64,000 bases of DNA, taken from contig NZ_CP025804.1 of the NCBI RefSeq assembly GCF_003352085.1, forward strand, positions 4,526,001-4,590,000, in the 5' to 3' direction. Source of the DNA: Sulfitobacter sp. SK012. GTDB taxonomy: Bacteria; Pseudomonadota; Alphaproteobacteria; Rhodobacterales; Rhodobacteraceae. Both the position numbers and the translations under genes were made by a program. Positions 1 to 9,367 of the stretch are shown here, in pieces. Under the pieces are notes generated by a model that saw nothing but the letters and a program-made list of their open reading frames with translations, was not told the origin of the DNA and made no database searches. Position 1 is the first letter of the stretch; every line of letters begins with the position of its first letter.

Positions 1-171
1 AAGGATGCGAATGCCGGCAAAGCAACATTCGTGTCACTTCTTGGCCTTGATGGTGCCAAGCAGCGCGCGCAAGGCCTTGTGGATGCCGCTTGTGACGCAT
101 TGACTGTTTACGGGGATGAGGCAGAAACCTTGCGAGAGGCCGCGCGCTTCGTTATTTCCCGCAAGAGCTAA
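1..171 (+). CDS. ispA: C-terminal end of a polyprenyl (farnesyl/geranyl) diphosphate synthase, truncated by the window
   Basis: The first 171 bases are open in frame 1 and end in TAA, giving about 56 residues that begin KDANAGKATFVSLLG and end VISRKS. The segment KDANAGKATFV matches the region after the second Asp-rich motif of short-chain trans-prenyl synthases (the DxxxGKxT pattern). The tail then has the helical, charged sequence usual at the C-terminus of that family. The enzyme condenses isopentenyl diphosphate units in the cytoplasm. It sits nine bases before dxs on the same strand, the common alphaproteobacterial ispA-dxs order, so the two are probably co-transcribed. Product length and exact chain-length specificity cannot be judged from this fragment. 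Confidence 0.8.
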   Translation, partial: KDANAGKATFVSLLGLDGAKQRAQGLVDAACDALTVYGDEAETLREAARFVISRKS

Positions 172-180
172 GGGAACGTT

Positions 181-2109
181 ATGACCGATACGCCGAACAC
201 ACCACTGCTGGACCGGGTCACACGCCCCGCCGACCTCAAGCAATTCAATGATGCGGAGCTCACGCAAATCGCAAGCGAAGTGCGCGCCGAAACCGTATCT
301 GCTGTGTCGGTCACCGGCGGCCATTTGGGCGCAGGTCTGGGTGTTGTTGAACTAACGGTAGCGTTGCATGCGGTGTTCGACACGCCGCGCGACAAGATCA
401 TCTGGGACGTGGGCCACCAATGCTACCCACATAAAATTCTGACAGAGCGGCGCGATCGCATCCGCACCCTGCGCCAAAAAGACGGGCTGAGCGGTTTCAC
501 CAAACGCAGTGAATCGCCCTATGACCCATTTGGCGCAGCGCATAGCTCCACCTCAATCAGCGCTGCGCTGGGTTTTGCAGTGGCGCGGGATTTAGGCGGC
601 GTGGTACCCGAGGGGCTCGGCGACGCAATTGCAGTCATTGGTGATGGGTCGATGTCTGCCGGTATGGCCTACGAAGCGATGAATAATGCGGGCCACCTGA
701 AAAAGCGCCTGATCGTGATCCTGAATGACAATGAGATGTCGATCGCGCCACCCGTCGGCGCGATGTCCGCATATCTGAGCCGGCTTTATGCAGAAGAACC
801 TTTTCAGGAATTCAAAGCAGTTGCGAAAGGTGCGGTTAACTTGTTGCCCTATCCTTTCCGCGAGGGGGCAAAGCGCGCCAAAGATATGCTCAAGGGAATG
901 ACCGTAGGTGGCACCTTGTTTGAGCAACTTGGATTTTCCTACCTCGGACCAATTGACGGGCATGACATGGATCAGTTGTTGCCAGTTTTGCGCACCGTTA
1001 AGGCCCGCGCAACTGGCCCAATCTTGATCCACGTGATGACTAAAAAGGGCAAAGGTTACGGCCCTGCCGAACAAGCGCGCGACAAGGGCCACGGCGTGTC
1101 CAAGTTCAACGTTGTCACCGGAGAGCAGAAAAAAGCCCCCAGCAACGCACCAAGTTATACCCGCGTTTTTGCTGACAGCCTTCTGCAAGAAGCCGCCGAT
1201 GACGATAAGATTTGCGCAATCACAGCTGCGATGCCTGATGGCACAGGCTTGAACCTTTTTGCCGAACGCTACCCAAGTCGTTGCTTTGATGTTGGCATTG
1301 CCGAACAGCACGGCGTCACGTTTTCTGCGGCCCTCGCTGCCGGGGGGATGAAACCCTTTTGCGCGCTGTATTCCACGTTCCTTCAGCGCGGCTATGATCA
1401 GGTCGTCCATGATGTTGCGATCCAGCGCCTGCCGGTTCGGTTTGCCATTGATCGGGCGGGCCTCGTTGGGGCCGATGGTGCCACCCATGCAGGCGCTTTT
1501 GACATTGCCTATCTGACAAATCTTCCTGGTTTTGTCGTGATGGCCGCCGCCGATGAGGCAGAGCTTAAACATATGGTCGCCACGGCTGCAGCCTATAGCG
1601 ATGGACCCATCGCATTTCGCTTTCCGCGTGGTGAGGGCAACGGGGTTGAGATGCCCGAGCGGGGGCAAGCGCTCGAAATCGGCAAAGGCCGGATCATCAC
1701 CAAAGGTGCGCGCGTCGCACTCCTGTCATTCGGGACCCGTCTGGCGGAAGTAGAAAAAGCAGCCGAAGCACTGGCTGCTAAAGGTATCATGCCCACGATC
1801 GCCGATGCGCGTTTTGCCAAGCCTCTGGACCGTAACTTGATCCTTGATCTTGCTGCCAGTCACGAGGCACTCATTACGATCGAAGAAGGTGCGGTTGGCG
1901 GCTTTGGCAGTCATGTCGCTCAGCTGTTGGCAGATGAAGGCGTGTTCGATAAAGGGCTAAAATACCGGTCCATGGTGTTCCCCGATACGTTTATTGATCA
2001 TGCAAATCCTACGGATATGTATGCCGCTGCAGGCATGAATGCTGACCAGATCGAAACAAAAGTTTTGGACGTCTTAGGCATTGGCCGCATCAATGTGCAG
2101 AGCGCCTAA
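181..2109 (+). CDS. dxs: 1-deoxy-D-xylulose-5-phosphate synthase
   Basis: Thiamine-diphosphate enzyme making DXP from pyruvate and glyceraldehyde 3-phosphate, the first step of the MEP isoprenoid pathway. At 642 residues it has the usual family length. Visible landmarks are the GGHLG segment near residue 47, DVGHQ near 76, the TPP-binding GDGSMSAG at about 154 with the following NN, the pyrimidine-domain segment containing DVGIAEQH, and the C-terminal transketolase domain with PRGEG. The ATG start is preceded by AGGGAA at a good distance. It follows the ispA fragment by nine bases. It ends exactly where the convergent channel gene ends: its TAA is immediately followed by the TTA that is the channel's stop on the other strand, so no separate terminator fits between them. 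Confidence 0.97.
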   Translation: MTDTPNTPLLDRVTRPADLKQFNDAELTQIASEVRAETVSAVSVTGGHLGAGLGVVELTVALHAVFDTPRDKIIWDVGHQCYPHKILTERRDRIRTLRQKDGLSGFTKRSESPYDPFGAAHSSTSISAALGFAVARDLGGVVPEGLGDAIAVIGDGSMSAGMAYEAMNNAGHLKKRLIVILNDNEMSIAPPVGAMSAYLSRLYAEEPFQEFKAVAKGAVNLLPYPFREGAKRAKDMLKGMTVGGTLFEQLGFSYLGPIDGHDMDQLLPVLRTVKARATGPILIHVMTKKGKGYGPAEQARDKGHGVSKFNVVTGEQKKAPSNAPSYTRVFADSLLQEAADDDKICAITAAMPDGTGLNLFAERYPSRCFDVGIAEQHGVTFSAALAAGGMKPFCALYSTFLQRGYDQVVHDVAIQRLPVRFAIDRAGLVGADGATHAGAFDIAYLTNLPGFVVMAAADEAELKHMVATAAAYSDGPIAFRFPRGEGNGVEMPERGQALEIGKGRIITKGARVALLSFGTRLAEVEKAAEALAAKGIMPTIADARFAKPLDRNLILDLAASHEALITIEEGAVGGFGSHVAQLLADEGVFDKGLKYRSMVFPDTFIDHANPTDMYAAAGMNADQIETKVLDVLGIGRINVQSA

Positions 2110-2898
2110 TTAGTCCTGTCGCTGCTTTGCAAGTACAGCCAGATGCGCTTCAATCGCGGTCAGTCGGGCAGTCATATCTTCTCGGTATGCATCCGTTGAG
2201 GCATTCGATTCCTCATGATGCGCATCCTGCATCGAGTTCACAATTAGACCCACCAACAGGTTCACCACAGCAAATGTCGTGACCATGATAAACGGAATGA
2301 AAAAGAGCCAAGCGTGGGGGAAAACCTCCATCACGGGTCTGACGATCCCCATCGACCAACTTTCCAACGTCATGATTTGAAACAGCGAATATCCCGAGTT
2401 GCCCAGTGTTCCGAACCACTCGGGAAAGGTATCCGAAAAAAGTTTGGTGGCGATGACGGCACCGATATAAAAGATCAACGCCATCAGCAAAAACACTGAC
2501 CCCATGCCGGGCAGCGCCGTGATGAACCCTTCAACCACCCTGCGCAGACGTGGCGCAGCCGAGACCACGCGCAGCACCCGCAGAATACGCAAAGCGCGCA
2601 ATGCTGAGAAACCTTGGGCCACAGGAACGAGTGAAATGCCAATGATAACGAAATCAAAGACGTTCCATCCGTCCTTGAAAAACCGCCCGCGGTAGGCATA
2701 GATTTTCGCCAAAAGTTCGATCACGAATATGGCTAGGCAAAGCCCATCCAGAAGCAGGATCAATCTGCCCATTTGGGCCATGACAACTTTCGACGTTTCC
2801 AGGCCCAGAATGATCGAGTTAAAGATGATGATCCCAAGAATGAAGTTCCGAACTCGGTCAGAGGCCAGATGTTTCGTCAGCTTTTCTTGCAGGGTCAT
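2110..2898 (-). CDS. NaChBac-type voltage-gated sodium channel
   Basis: A 262-residue, single-domain (homotetrameric) voltage-gated cation channel of the inner membrane. Six membrane segments are visible. S4 at about 98-120 carries arginines every third residue (R101, R104, R107, R110). The selectivity filter TLESWS at about 177-182 matches the bacterial sodium-channel signature TLESW. S6 contains the conserved VVNLLVG stretch, and the C-terminal 40 residues are acidic then helical, as in the four-helix bundle that gates these channels. Such channels occur in marine and alkaliphilic bacteria and are linked to sodium homeostasis, motility or pH sensing. The start has AAAGGTGAG just upstream. 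It is convergent with dxs with no gap and has no obvious functional partner nearby. Confidence 0.93.
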   Translation of the reverse strand: MTLQEKLTKHLASDRVRNFILGIIIFNSIILGLETSKVVMAQMGRLILLLDGLCLAIFVIELLAKIYAYRGRFFKDGWNVFDFVIIGISLVPVAQGFSALRALRILRVLRVVSAAPRLRRVVEGFITALPGMGSVFLLMALIFYIGAVIATKLFSDTFPEWFGTLGNSGYSLFQIMTLESWSMGIVRPVMEVFPHAWLFFIPFIMVTTFAVVNLLVGLIVNSMQDAHHEESNASTDAYREDMTARLTAIEAHLAVLAKQRQD

Positions 2899-2979
2899 TG
2901 CTCACCTTTGGTATCAGACTTGTTGCTATATGGCGGTCCGTTCTGGACGCGACAAGATGCGATTGCCTTGTGCGATCAT

Positions 2980-3846
2980 CTAGTCGTCTAAGGCTTGGTC
3001 CGCCGCCAGCATAGCCGCCAATCCAGAACGGTAGTCTGGATATTTCGGTACCCAGCCCAATGCCACTTTTGCGTGGTCATTCCTTACACGTTTGCTTTCC
3101 GCATAAAAGCTCCGCGCCATCGGTGTCATCTCTGCGTCTTCGAAATTGACGGCTGGTGGGATCGGCAAACCCAAAAGCTCTGCTGCATGGCGAATGACAT
3201 CCTGCGGTGGTGCTGGATCATCATCACAGAGGTTATAGATCGAAACTGGGTCTGGTGCCGCGATCGACAACTCAAGAGCTTGGGCTATGTCTTCAACGTG
3301 GATACGGCTGAACACTTGCCCCTCCTTAATGATCCGCCGCGCAGTGCCTTTGCGCACCTTAGCAAACGGGCCGCGCCCCGGCCCATAAATACCGGCAAGC
3401 CGAAAGATGTGCAGCGGCAAATTGGGAATTGCAGCCCAAGCGGCTTCCGCTTCAATGCGGGCTTGCCCACGCTTGGTTGAAGGATTGAGTGGCGTGGTTT
3501 CATCAACCCACCCACCTTGGTGATCACCATAGACACCCGTTGTCGAGAGATACCCAAGCCACCGCATCATTGGAGCGGCCTCCGCAAGAGCGGCGTGCAT
3601 CTGGGCAAGGACTGGATCGCCGTCCTGCGCAGGCCCGGCGGACACCAGAATATTGGGAAATTCAGCGATCAGCGGCGCGATGTCGCTGCCCGGCCAAAGC
3701 AATGGCTCAACGCCGGTCTTTGCGATGCCGGCAAGCTTTTCTGTGCTGCGGGTCGTTCCGACAATGCACCAACCTTGTGGCACCAGTCGCGCTGCCAACG
3801 CCCGGCCAGAAAATCCGTGGCCCAGAGAGAGGAGTGTTTTTTCCAT
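2980..3846 (-). CDS. YeeZ-like NAD(P)-dependent epimerase/dehydratase (extended SDR)
   Basis: About 288 residues from the ATG at 3846. The reading frame stays open further upstream, but the Rossmann fold begins right at this Met (MEKTLLSLGHGFSG), so I place the start here. GHGFSG near residue 9 is the nucleotide-binding turn. The middle has YLSTTGVYGD, the SDR active-site neighbourhood, and RLAGIYGPGRGPF, typical of the NAD-dependent epimerase family that includes E. coli YeeZ. The substrate of this group is not known to me, so only a sugar-nucleotide or related dehydrogenase role can be proposed. It follows a strong leftward terminator, so it appears to be transcribed separately from the exopolysaccharide genes. 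Confidence 0.72.
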   Translation of the reverse strand: MEKTLLSLGHGFSGRALAARLVPQGWCIVGTTRSTEKLAGIAKTGVEPLLWPGSDIAPLIAEFPNILVSAGPAQDGDPVLAQMHAALAEAAPMMRWLGYLSTTGVYGDHQGGWVDETTPLNPSTKRGQARIEAEAAWAAIPNLPLHIFRLAGIYGPGRGPFAKVRKGTARRIIKEGQVFSRIHVEDIAQALELSIAAPDPVSIYNLCDDDPAPPQDVIRHAAELLGLPIPPAVNFEDAEMTPMARSFYAESKRVRNDHAKVALGWVPKYPDYRSGLAAMLAADQALDD

Positions 3847-3904
3847 GTCGCGATATTGCCTTTGGATCAAGCCCTCAGCAAGAGTGAACCGCCCGACAGT
3901 ACTC

Positions 3905-3940
3905 AAACGAAAAACGGCCTCTCCGAATAGGAGAGGCCGT
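3905..3940 (-). terminator. Intrinsic terminator after the YjbE-like gene
   Basis: An 11-base perfect inverted repeat, ACGGCCTCTCC with loop GAATA and the matching arm, spans 3914-3940. Read leftward it is followed by TTTTCGTTT. It lies about 27 bases past the stop of the small secreted-protein gene and upstream of the YeeZ-like gene, so it should close the leftward exopolysaccharide transcript. Confidence 0.85.
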
Positions 3941-3966
3941 CAATCAAATAGGTTTTCGTACAGAGA

Positions 3967-4203
3967 TTAGTCTGCTGAACCTGTAGTTGTCGAAGATGAA
4001 TCATCATCATCAGATGCGATCACTGCGACTGCGCCAAGAAGCAAAGCGCCACCGAGGATTGCAGGTACGCCAATACCAGAACCAGTTTCGGGTACAAATA
4101 CGCCTTCTGGTGCTGTGTCGACAATTGGATCGGCCAAGCTACCGGCGAAAGAAGAAGTTGCCATGGCTGCGATAATTGCAGAGGCGGAGATAATTTTCAT
4201 CAT
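3967..4203 (-). CDS. Small secreted YjbE/GfcA-like protein of the exopolysaccharide locus
   Basis: About 78 residues from the tandem ATG ATG at 4203/4200; an AGGAAA lies about ten bases upstream, so the 12 extra residues of the longer frame are unlikely. It starts with a signal peptide (MKIISASAIIAAMATSSFAG) and has a second hydrophobic stretch (ILGGALLLGAVAVIA). The tail is acidic then Ser/Thr-rich (DDDDSSSTTT). I do not recognise a named domain. The layout (signal, short linker, Gly/Ala hydrophobic segment, Thr-rich tail) resembles E. coli YjbE and GfcA, which lie beside YjbF/GfcB and YjbH/GfcD. It is downstream of YjbF on the same strand with its own terminator. An abundant small exopolysaccharide-associated protein is the best guess. 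Confidence 0.6.
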   Translation of the reverse strand: MMKIISASAIIAAMATSSFAGSLADPIVDTAPEGVFVPETGSGIGVPAILGGALLLGAVAVIASDDDDSSSTTTGSAD

Positions 4204-4352
4204 TTTGTCATTTCCTGTTTTAAGACAATCGGTTGGCACGAATGCCCATTAGTCTGGAAATATTATTAACGTATTAATTCTGCTAAAACAACGCTTCAGA
4301 TAACCTTCACGTGAAATGACCCGCAAGAATTCGCCCAGTGTGGCAGATTTGC

Positions 4353-5057
4353 CTAGTTTTTCAGTAAGATCAGTTCGAAGTAACCGGATGCCGGGCCAGC
4401 CCATTGCCGTGATTTCTTGACCAACCCACTGCTGTTCTGCACCCAGTATTGGTTGATGATGTTAGTGTCGCCTGTAGGTCCGCCCGTACAAGTTTCCCTT
4501 AAATGGGAGGTCGTAAATGATTGGTTTACAATGATTATCTCTTCAGTTCCCAGATTGTCGATTTGACAGTTCAAAACGATTTCAGTCGTAGAATTATCGC
4601 CATTGGACACAACATAGCTGCGTTGGCCGGCCCCCGAACCTCTGCGTGCAATTGCGTTGACCGTCGCACCAGCATTTGACGAAATAATATCCGTTCCAAC
4701 ACCCCGAGTGCCCACCAATACGCCCCCGCGAAGAAAAACTTGAGCCCGATCAGACGAACTCCAAATTTCTACTACGCCGGGTACCGAATCACGACGCTGC
4801 GCAACACGGCGTAGAAAATCAGACCCGCCAGCTTTCTCAGGATTGACCTGCAAGGCGGCGATCTTAGTCTCAGCCAGCATTTTGGGCGTCACAGTTACAA
4901 CCGGCCTTAGTTCGGCATTCCGATCCCCAACCGCTTCTTTCAAAGAGCCCGCGAACACATCACGAAGAGGCGTCTCTTTTTGATTCTCGGAACTACATCC
5001 GGCGAGAATCACGATGGCGGCAAATCCCACAAGCAGGGAGCGCATTTTCTGTGTCAT
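4353..5057 (-). CDS. yjbF: YjbF/GfcB-family outer-membrane lipoprotein
   Basis: A 234-residue lipoprotein: the N-terminus MTQKMRSLLVGFAAIVILAG is followed by the lipobox Cys and SSENQ. The rest is predicted to be soluble and beta-rich, with features of the YjbF (group 4 capsule GfcB) family: a VVEIWSSSD strand, RGGVLVGTRGVGTD and a C-terminal GLVKKSRQW. I place the start at the ATG at 5057, which overlaps the upstream yjbH stop as ATGA; the two-codon-longer TTG start is less likely. Members take part in exopolysaccharide or capsule secretion, but the biochemical role is not settled. The gene follows yjbH, the reverse of the E. coli yjbEFGH order. No yjbG/gfcC is present between them. Confidence 0.85.
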   Translation of the reverse strand: MTQKMRSLLVGFAAIVILAGCSSENQKETPLRDVFAGSLKEAVGDRNAELRPVVTVTPKMLAETKIAALQVNPEKAGGSDFLRRVAQRRDSVPGVVEIWSSSDRAQVFLRGGVLVGTRGVGTDIISSNAGATVNAIARRGSGAGQRSYVVSNGDNSTTEIVLNCQIDNLGTEEIIIVNQSFTTSHLRETCTGGPTGDTNIINQYWVQNSSGLVKKSRQWAGPASGYFELILLKN

Positions 5058-7216
5058 TCCCAAACTCCAGACCAGGTATTCTCCAGTGCTTGGCTGTGTC
5101 CCTGGCGCACTTGATTGTACAGACGCCCAGGAACTTTCAGCCTCGCGCCACCATCACGCGTTACGGGTTGTATTGTTGTCGACAACTTTTGCTTTTCCGA
5201 CTTACCAAGGAACCAGCTCACTGGGACAGTGAATGTAATGCCCTTGTCAAAGGAACCTTCACCAAAGTCTTCAGACGAAACATCTGTGAGGGTAAAGTAC
5301 CCACCAACTTTCCAGCCGTTTGCAAACTCACGGGCCAACGTAACAGTGGCACCAACGTCTCCTGCTAAATAGCGACCAACATCTAGTTGTCCTGTGTAGC
5401 CCGAGCCGAATTCGTAATACGCCGAGGCATGGCCTGTCGCGACGGAGTAATCTTGGAAGCCGAGGCGCTGGTCAAAATCACGCTGCATCGCGTAGTTCGC
5501 CTCAACCCCAATTGCCAGGCGGCTGGCAGCCGGTTTCCAAAGCACTTCGCTCGACACACCGCCGAACATGCTTTCCAAATACCCACCCGTAACCCGCGCG
5601 TAGATTTCTGGTGTTAGTTTCCATTGGCGCGCAACGTAAAGCTGGTTAATTGTTGTATCACCACCTTGAGCGTAAAGCACCGCGTCCGAACGGACGTGCG
5701 GCAATACTGAATCACTGGTTCTGCCATCCGAAATGTTTCCGACCAGGCGGTGGCGTAATTCACCTGCGACGATCCAACCAGGCGCGGGGCTATAGCTAAG
5801 ATTGAATCGAATGCCTGCATCCGCCCGAATGGGTTCATCAGGATCAAAATAGCTTTGAGCTAGATACGGCCCGATCGACCAGGCGAAATCAGGATAAAGA
5901 TCTTCGTTTTCCACACCGCCTGCGAGGCTCGGGGCCACATCATCAACGCTCGAGACGGCCAGCAATGCATCGCTTGCGTTTGGTGCCACCTCAAGCCGCT
6001 CCAGATCGGAACGGCGGAACACAACAACAGACTGCGCCAGACCGTCTTCGATGGGCACGATCCGGAATGTATCAACAGAAGCCGGCAAGACCCGCGCCAT
6101 CGCCCGCGCCACGCGACCAACGGCTACAGAGGTCGCTGGGTAACGGTAGTTCGAGAACCGGACCTCTGTAGTCTTGGCTGTCGTCTGTGCCTCGATCAAG
6201 GTCAACCCATCAGCTTCCAGCAGAGGGATCAGGGCATCGCGCACGGCTGTCGATGCAACGCTTTCGGATTTCGCCCATTCGCCGCTGTAAGCTTCGGGAG
6301 CACTGCTGCGGGACGGGCGGATGTCATAGGGGCGCGGCGCGGCCGTGCGAAGCGGCGATAACGGGCGCTTGGGATTCAATTGAACCTGAACATTCACGCC
6401 CAGCTCTGAGCCGTAAAGATAATAGGCACCAAGGCGCACGGCATCAGAAACCTGATATTCCGCGCCAAAGTTAAACCGCGATTTGCGCGTAAAAACACCA
6501 CGTGATGTCTCTGGGTTGTAAGCATCTGAGCTGTACTCTGCTTTTAGACCCAGGCTGTCGCTCACTTGCCACTCGACACCACCAAAGGGTGCGACTTCAC
6601 CGCGGAACCATTGATCAAAGCCCGGCTCACCTCCGGTGTCGCCTGCTTGAAAGCCCGGGCGTGTCGAGCCGAAGGGCGAACCAATACCGCCCGAGCTGCC
6701 CAAACGGCCCCAACCCAAACCACCGGTGACCTTGAGCTTGCCACGCAAACCTCCGCCAGAGAAGTTCTTGGTCGCTGCAATAAATTCACCTGCGTAAATG
6801 CCAGTGCCCGCAAAATCCTGAAGACCAAGGGTCAAGGAGGGTAAATAGCGGCTTTCGCGGTTGAGCAGAAAACGCACGTCAAAGCTGCGGTCACGGTATG
6901 TACTGAAACCGTTGTCGTTCCAATTCTGAATACCGACATATCGAAAGCTTGCAGATATACGCGGCGTCGCTTGAAAACTAAGCGTCGTCCGTGTCGTGCC
7001 GCCAAAATTTGAAATGCCGATGGCAAATTGCCCGTCTGGCATCGCCTCGCCCGAAGGCATATCGATCAGGCCGGGGGTGCCGTAAAACGTCAACGTTGGC
7101 GCATCAGGGATCGCAAAGACATCTTGGGGGTCCTGCGCATAAGTCACAAACGGAGCGCACAGCAGAGCGGCGCACGCGGTCCCTCCCGTCCAGTTCCGTA
7201 CACGTCTCGCGATCAT
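5054..7216 (-). CDS. yjbH: YjbH/GfcD-family outer-membrane exopolysaccharide protein
   Basis: About 720 residues from the ATG at 7216, chosen because AGAGGG sits seven bases upstream and the signal peptide (RNWTGGTACAALLCAPF, then TYAQ) starts there; the frame is open 17 codons further. The N-terminal half begins TLTFYGTPGLIDMPSGEAMP, a hallmark of YjbH proteins, and continues with alternating beta strands rich in aromatic residues, as expected of an outer-membrane barrel. The C-terminal half is a second barrel-like region ending with the polar GRLYNQVRQGHSQALE. YjbH/GfcD proteins work with YjbF and a Wza-type channel in polysaccharide export. It overlaps yjbF by four bases and lies downstream of the dehydratase gene. 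Confidence 0.88.
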   Translation of the reverse strand: MIARRVRNWTGGTACAALLCAPFVTYAQDPQDVFAIPDAPTLTFYGTPGLIDMPSGEAMPDGQFAIGISNFGGTTRTTLSFQATPRISASFRYVGIQNWNDNGFSTYRDRSFDVRFLLNRESRYLPSLTLGLQDFAGTGIYAGEFIAATKNFSGGGLRGKLKVTGGLGWGRLGSSGGIGSPFGSTRPGFQAGDTGGEPGFDQWFRGEVAPFGGVEWQVSDSLGLKAEYSSDAYNPETSRGVFTRKSRFNFGAEYQVSDAVRLGAYYLYGSELGVNVQVQLNPKRPLSPLRTAAPRPYDIRPSRSSAPEAYSGEWAKSESVASTAVRDALIPLLEADGLTLIEAQTTAKTTEVRFSNYRYPATSVAVGRVARAMARVLPASVDTFRIVPIEDGLAQSVVVFRRSDLERLEVAPNASDALLAVSSVDDVAPSLAGGVENEDLYPDFAWSIGPYLAQSYFDPDEPIRADAGIRFNLSYSPAPGWIVAGELRHRLVGNISDGRTSDSVLPHVRSDAVLYAQGGDTTINQLYVARQWKLTPEIYARVTGGYLESMFGGVSSEVLWKPAASRLAIGVEANYAMQRDFDQRLGFQDYSVATGHASAYYEFGSGYTGQLDVGRYLAGDVGATVTLAREFANGWKVGGYFTLTDVSSEDFGEGSFDKGITFTVPVSWFLGKSEKQKLSTTIQPVTRDGGARLKVPGRLYNQVRQGHSQALENTWSGVWE

Positions 7217-7338
7217 GTCATGCCCTCTGCTCGTCTTTTTTATTTTCAATGGTTTTGCACTGCCCATCCAGACAAATCAACAGGCCCGCTGCACCTAGGC
7301 TGGACTGAGCGAAGAATCGTGACATATCTGCGTGTCTG

Positions 7339-9219
7339 TCAGGAAACTTCCGCAGGCTTAAACTGGCTCTGAAAGCCCTCCACCCAGCGTTTCACAACGC
7401 CGCGCGCCATGTCTTCATCACAGGCAACAAACGCCTCGCGCAGACGGCGCAGGGCAGAGGCTATCTCGATCTCAGAAAGGCCCTCCTCGCGCGTTGAGAA
7501 GATTTTGGGGTGACGCGTTCCGATCAACTCCCCCGTCAAGCTTAGCTCTTCGGTCATTTTCTCGCCGGGACGCAAGCCAGTGATCAGAATTTCGATATCG
7601 CCCTCGGGCAGATCCTCATCGCGCACCGTATAGCCCGCGCTCTCGATCACTTGCCGTGCAAGACTGATGATGGGCACCGGTTTACCCATATCGAGCACAA
7701 ATACCTCGCCACCTTGGGCCATCCCACTGGCCTGCAGCACCAAGCGGACAGCCTCTTGGACTGTCATAAAATAGCGTGACACTGACCGATCCGTGACCGT
7801 CAAAGGGCCGCCGCGGCTCAGTTGATCTTGGAACAGCGGCACAACCGACCCCGATGAGCCCAGCACATTGCCGAACCGCACCATCGAGAAAACTGTACCT
7901 CCGGGCCCGGCCCGGCGCGCGAGATCTTGCACCACCAGTTCAGCCAGACGTTTAGAAGCGCCCATAACATTCGCGGGCCGCACGGCCTTATCCGACGAGA
8001 TCAAGATGAACCTTTCCACGCCAGCTTTTGCAGACTGCTCAGCAAGCGTTTGTGTGCCAAAGACATTGTTAACAAGACCGGCAAGCGGGTTGGCTTCCAC
8101 TAAAGGCACGTGCTTGTAGGCGGCTGCATGCAGCACCACCTGGACACTGTGATTGGTCAACACTTTGCGCACCTGACGCGTGTCCGTCACCGACCCCAGC
8201 ACCGGAATAATCTCAATTCCCGCACCTTCCGCCAGTTGGCGCAGTTCCATGTCCGAATTATATAGTGCTAGCTCACTAAGTTCATAAAGGATCAGCTTTG
8301 TCGGACCGCACTCCAATACCTGTCGACACAGTTCTGAGCCAATAGATCCGCCAGCGCCAGACACCAGCACCACTTTGCCCGCGTAGCAATCGCGCGCATC
8401 GCCCAGTGCATGATCAACCTCATCGCGATTCAAGAATTTTTGCGCCGAAACAGGCTTGAGCTTATCAACCAACGCTTCTTCACCAACAAGCTGAGCAAAA
8501 GACGGCAGAGTCTGAACCTCAAGCCCCAAACCCTCAAGCCGCCGGGCGATCTGGGCTTGCTTCGGCGGGCTCAGCGAAGGTACGGCCAGCAGGACGCGGT
8601 CGATCTGTTTTTCCTTGGCGATCTCCGCAATCCGCAACGGCGTGTACACCGGTAGGCGCGCAACGTTCAGCCCGTGGAGCGCCTGATTGTCATCGACGAA
8701 GGCAACGGGTTCGATATTCTCATGGCTGCGCAATGCCGATACCAACTGCGTACCGGTCGTCCCCGCGCCATAGATCAGCACTCGGCTACGCGGCGCAGAA
8801 CGCCGATAAATCGCCAGCACTACTTGCAACAAAACCGCACGACTGACCACCACAAGACCAAAAAATGCAGCCCCGAACACCAGGTGCGTGCCCAATGGCA
8901 GACCCAACCCGGCTACATTGGAAAACGTGATCGACGCCGTGGTCATGAACATCGCAAATACAGCGGTTAGGCCAACGGCAGCTGTCTCATAGGCATTGAG
9001 CCGAATTGAGCTGATGCCGAGCCAAAATGACACGCCCACAGCACTTGCCAGCATGTAAGGCAACACCGGCAGGTAGCCCAGCAAAGCCCCGGATACACCT
9101 ACATCCAACCCAAGGGCTGCAAAGGCGAATAGCAACGCCACGACTAACAAAATACAGTCTGCCGCCAGCATGATCGCGCGCTTTTGCGCTTTGCTGAGCG
9201 ACTTGATCCAGTCCAGCAT
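7339..9219 (-). CDS. Membrane-bound UDP-sugar 4,6-dehydratase (FlaA1/CapD/WbpM type)
   Basis: About 626 residues from the ATG at 9219; an in-frame GTG or ATG further upstream would add up to 23 basic residues. The first roughly 130 residues hold four membrane spans. These lead into a nucleotide-binding domain (LIYGAGTTGTQLV) and then the catalytic SDR domain with GAGGSIGSELCRQV. As in this family, the usual YxxxK is replaced by MxxxK (NVMGASKRLAE), preceded by SSDKAVRPA. Relatives convert UDP-GlcNAc to a 4-keto-6-deoxy sugar, giving the bacillosamine/QuiNAc-type sugars often used to start a chain. It sits upstream of yjbH and downstream of the priming transferase, consistent with supplying the first sugar. 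Exact product uncertain. Confidence 0.9.
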   Translation of the reverse strand: MLDWIKSLSKAQKRAIMLAADCILLVVALLFAFAALGLDVGVSGALLGYLPVLPYMLASAVGVSFWLGISSIRLNAYETAAVGLTAVFAMFMTTASITFSNVAGLGLPLGTHLVFGAAFFGLVVVSRAVLLQVVLAIYRRSAPRSRVLIYGAGTTGTQLVSALRSHENIEPVAFVDDNQALHGLNVARLPVYTPLRIAEIAKEKQIDRVLLAVPSLSPPKQAQIARRLEGLGLEVQTLPSFAQLVGEEALVDKLKPVSAQKFLNRDEVDHALGDARDCYAGKVVLVSGAGGSIGSELCRQVLECGPTKLILYELSELALYNSDMELRQLAEGAGIEIIPVLGSVTDTRQVRKVLTNHSVQVVLHAAAYKHVPLVEANPLAGLVNNVFGTQTLAEQSAKAGVERFILISSDKAVRPANVMGASKRLAELVVQDLARRAGPGGTVFSMVRFGNVLGSSGSVVPLFQDQLSRGGPLTVTDRSVSRYFMTVQEAVRLVLQASGMAQGGEVFVLDMGKPVPIISLARQVIESAGYTVRDEDLPEGDIEILITGLRPGEKMTEELSLTGELIGTRHPKIFSTREEGLSEIEIASALRRLREAFVACDEDMARGVVKRWVEGFQSQFKPAEVS

Positions 9220-9334
9220 AATGCCGCTTCGACCTCGCCTCAAATCCCGTGCAATTCGCATTGCTTGCGGGTCACCACAATAATCCAATTAACCTATGGC
9301 ATTTCGTCCGGGTTTCACAGGCCCTGCGCACATC

Positions 9335-9360
9335 GGATAGAAATTGCGCCTATCGCGCAA
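9335..9360 (-). terminator. Possible intrinsic terminator after the sugar transferase
   Basis: TTGCGC at 9344-9349 and GCGCAA at 9355-9360 form a six-base stem with a five-base loop. Read leftward the stem is followed by TTTCTAT. It lies just past the stop of the sugar-transferase gene. The T-run is short, so termination may be partial. Confidence 0.45.
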
Positions 9361-9367
9361 CGCTTGG

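Noticed and set aside
592..1668. A 358-codon leftward open frame inside dxs
   Set aside because: It lies wholly opposite dxs, whose domains fill that region; the antisense translation has no domain, is rich in Cys, His and Arg, and has no ribosome site.
3905..3940. CRISPR or mobile-element terminal repeat
   Set aside because: It is a single perfect hairpin with a T-run on one side, best explained as a terminator; no repeated unit or transposase is found.
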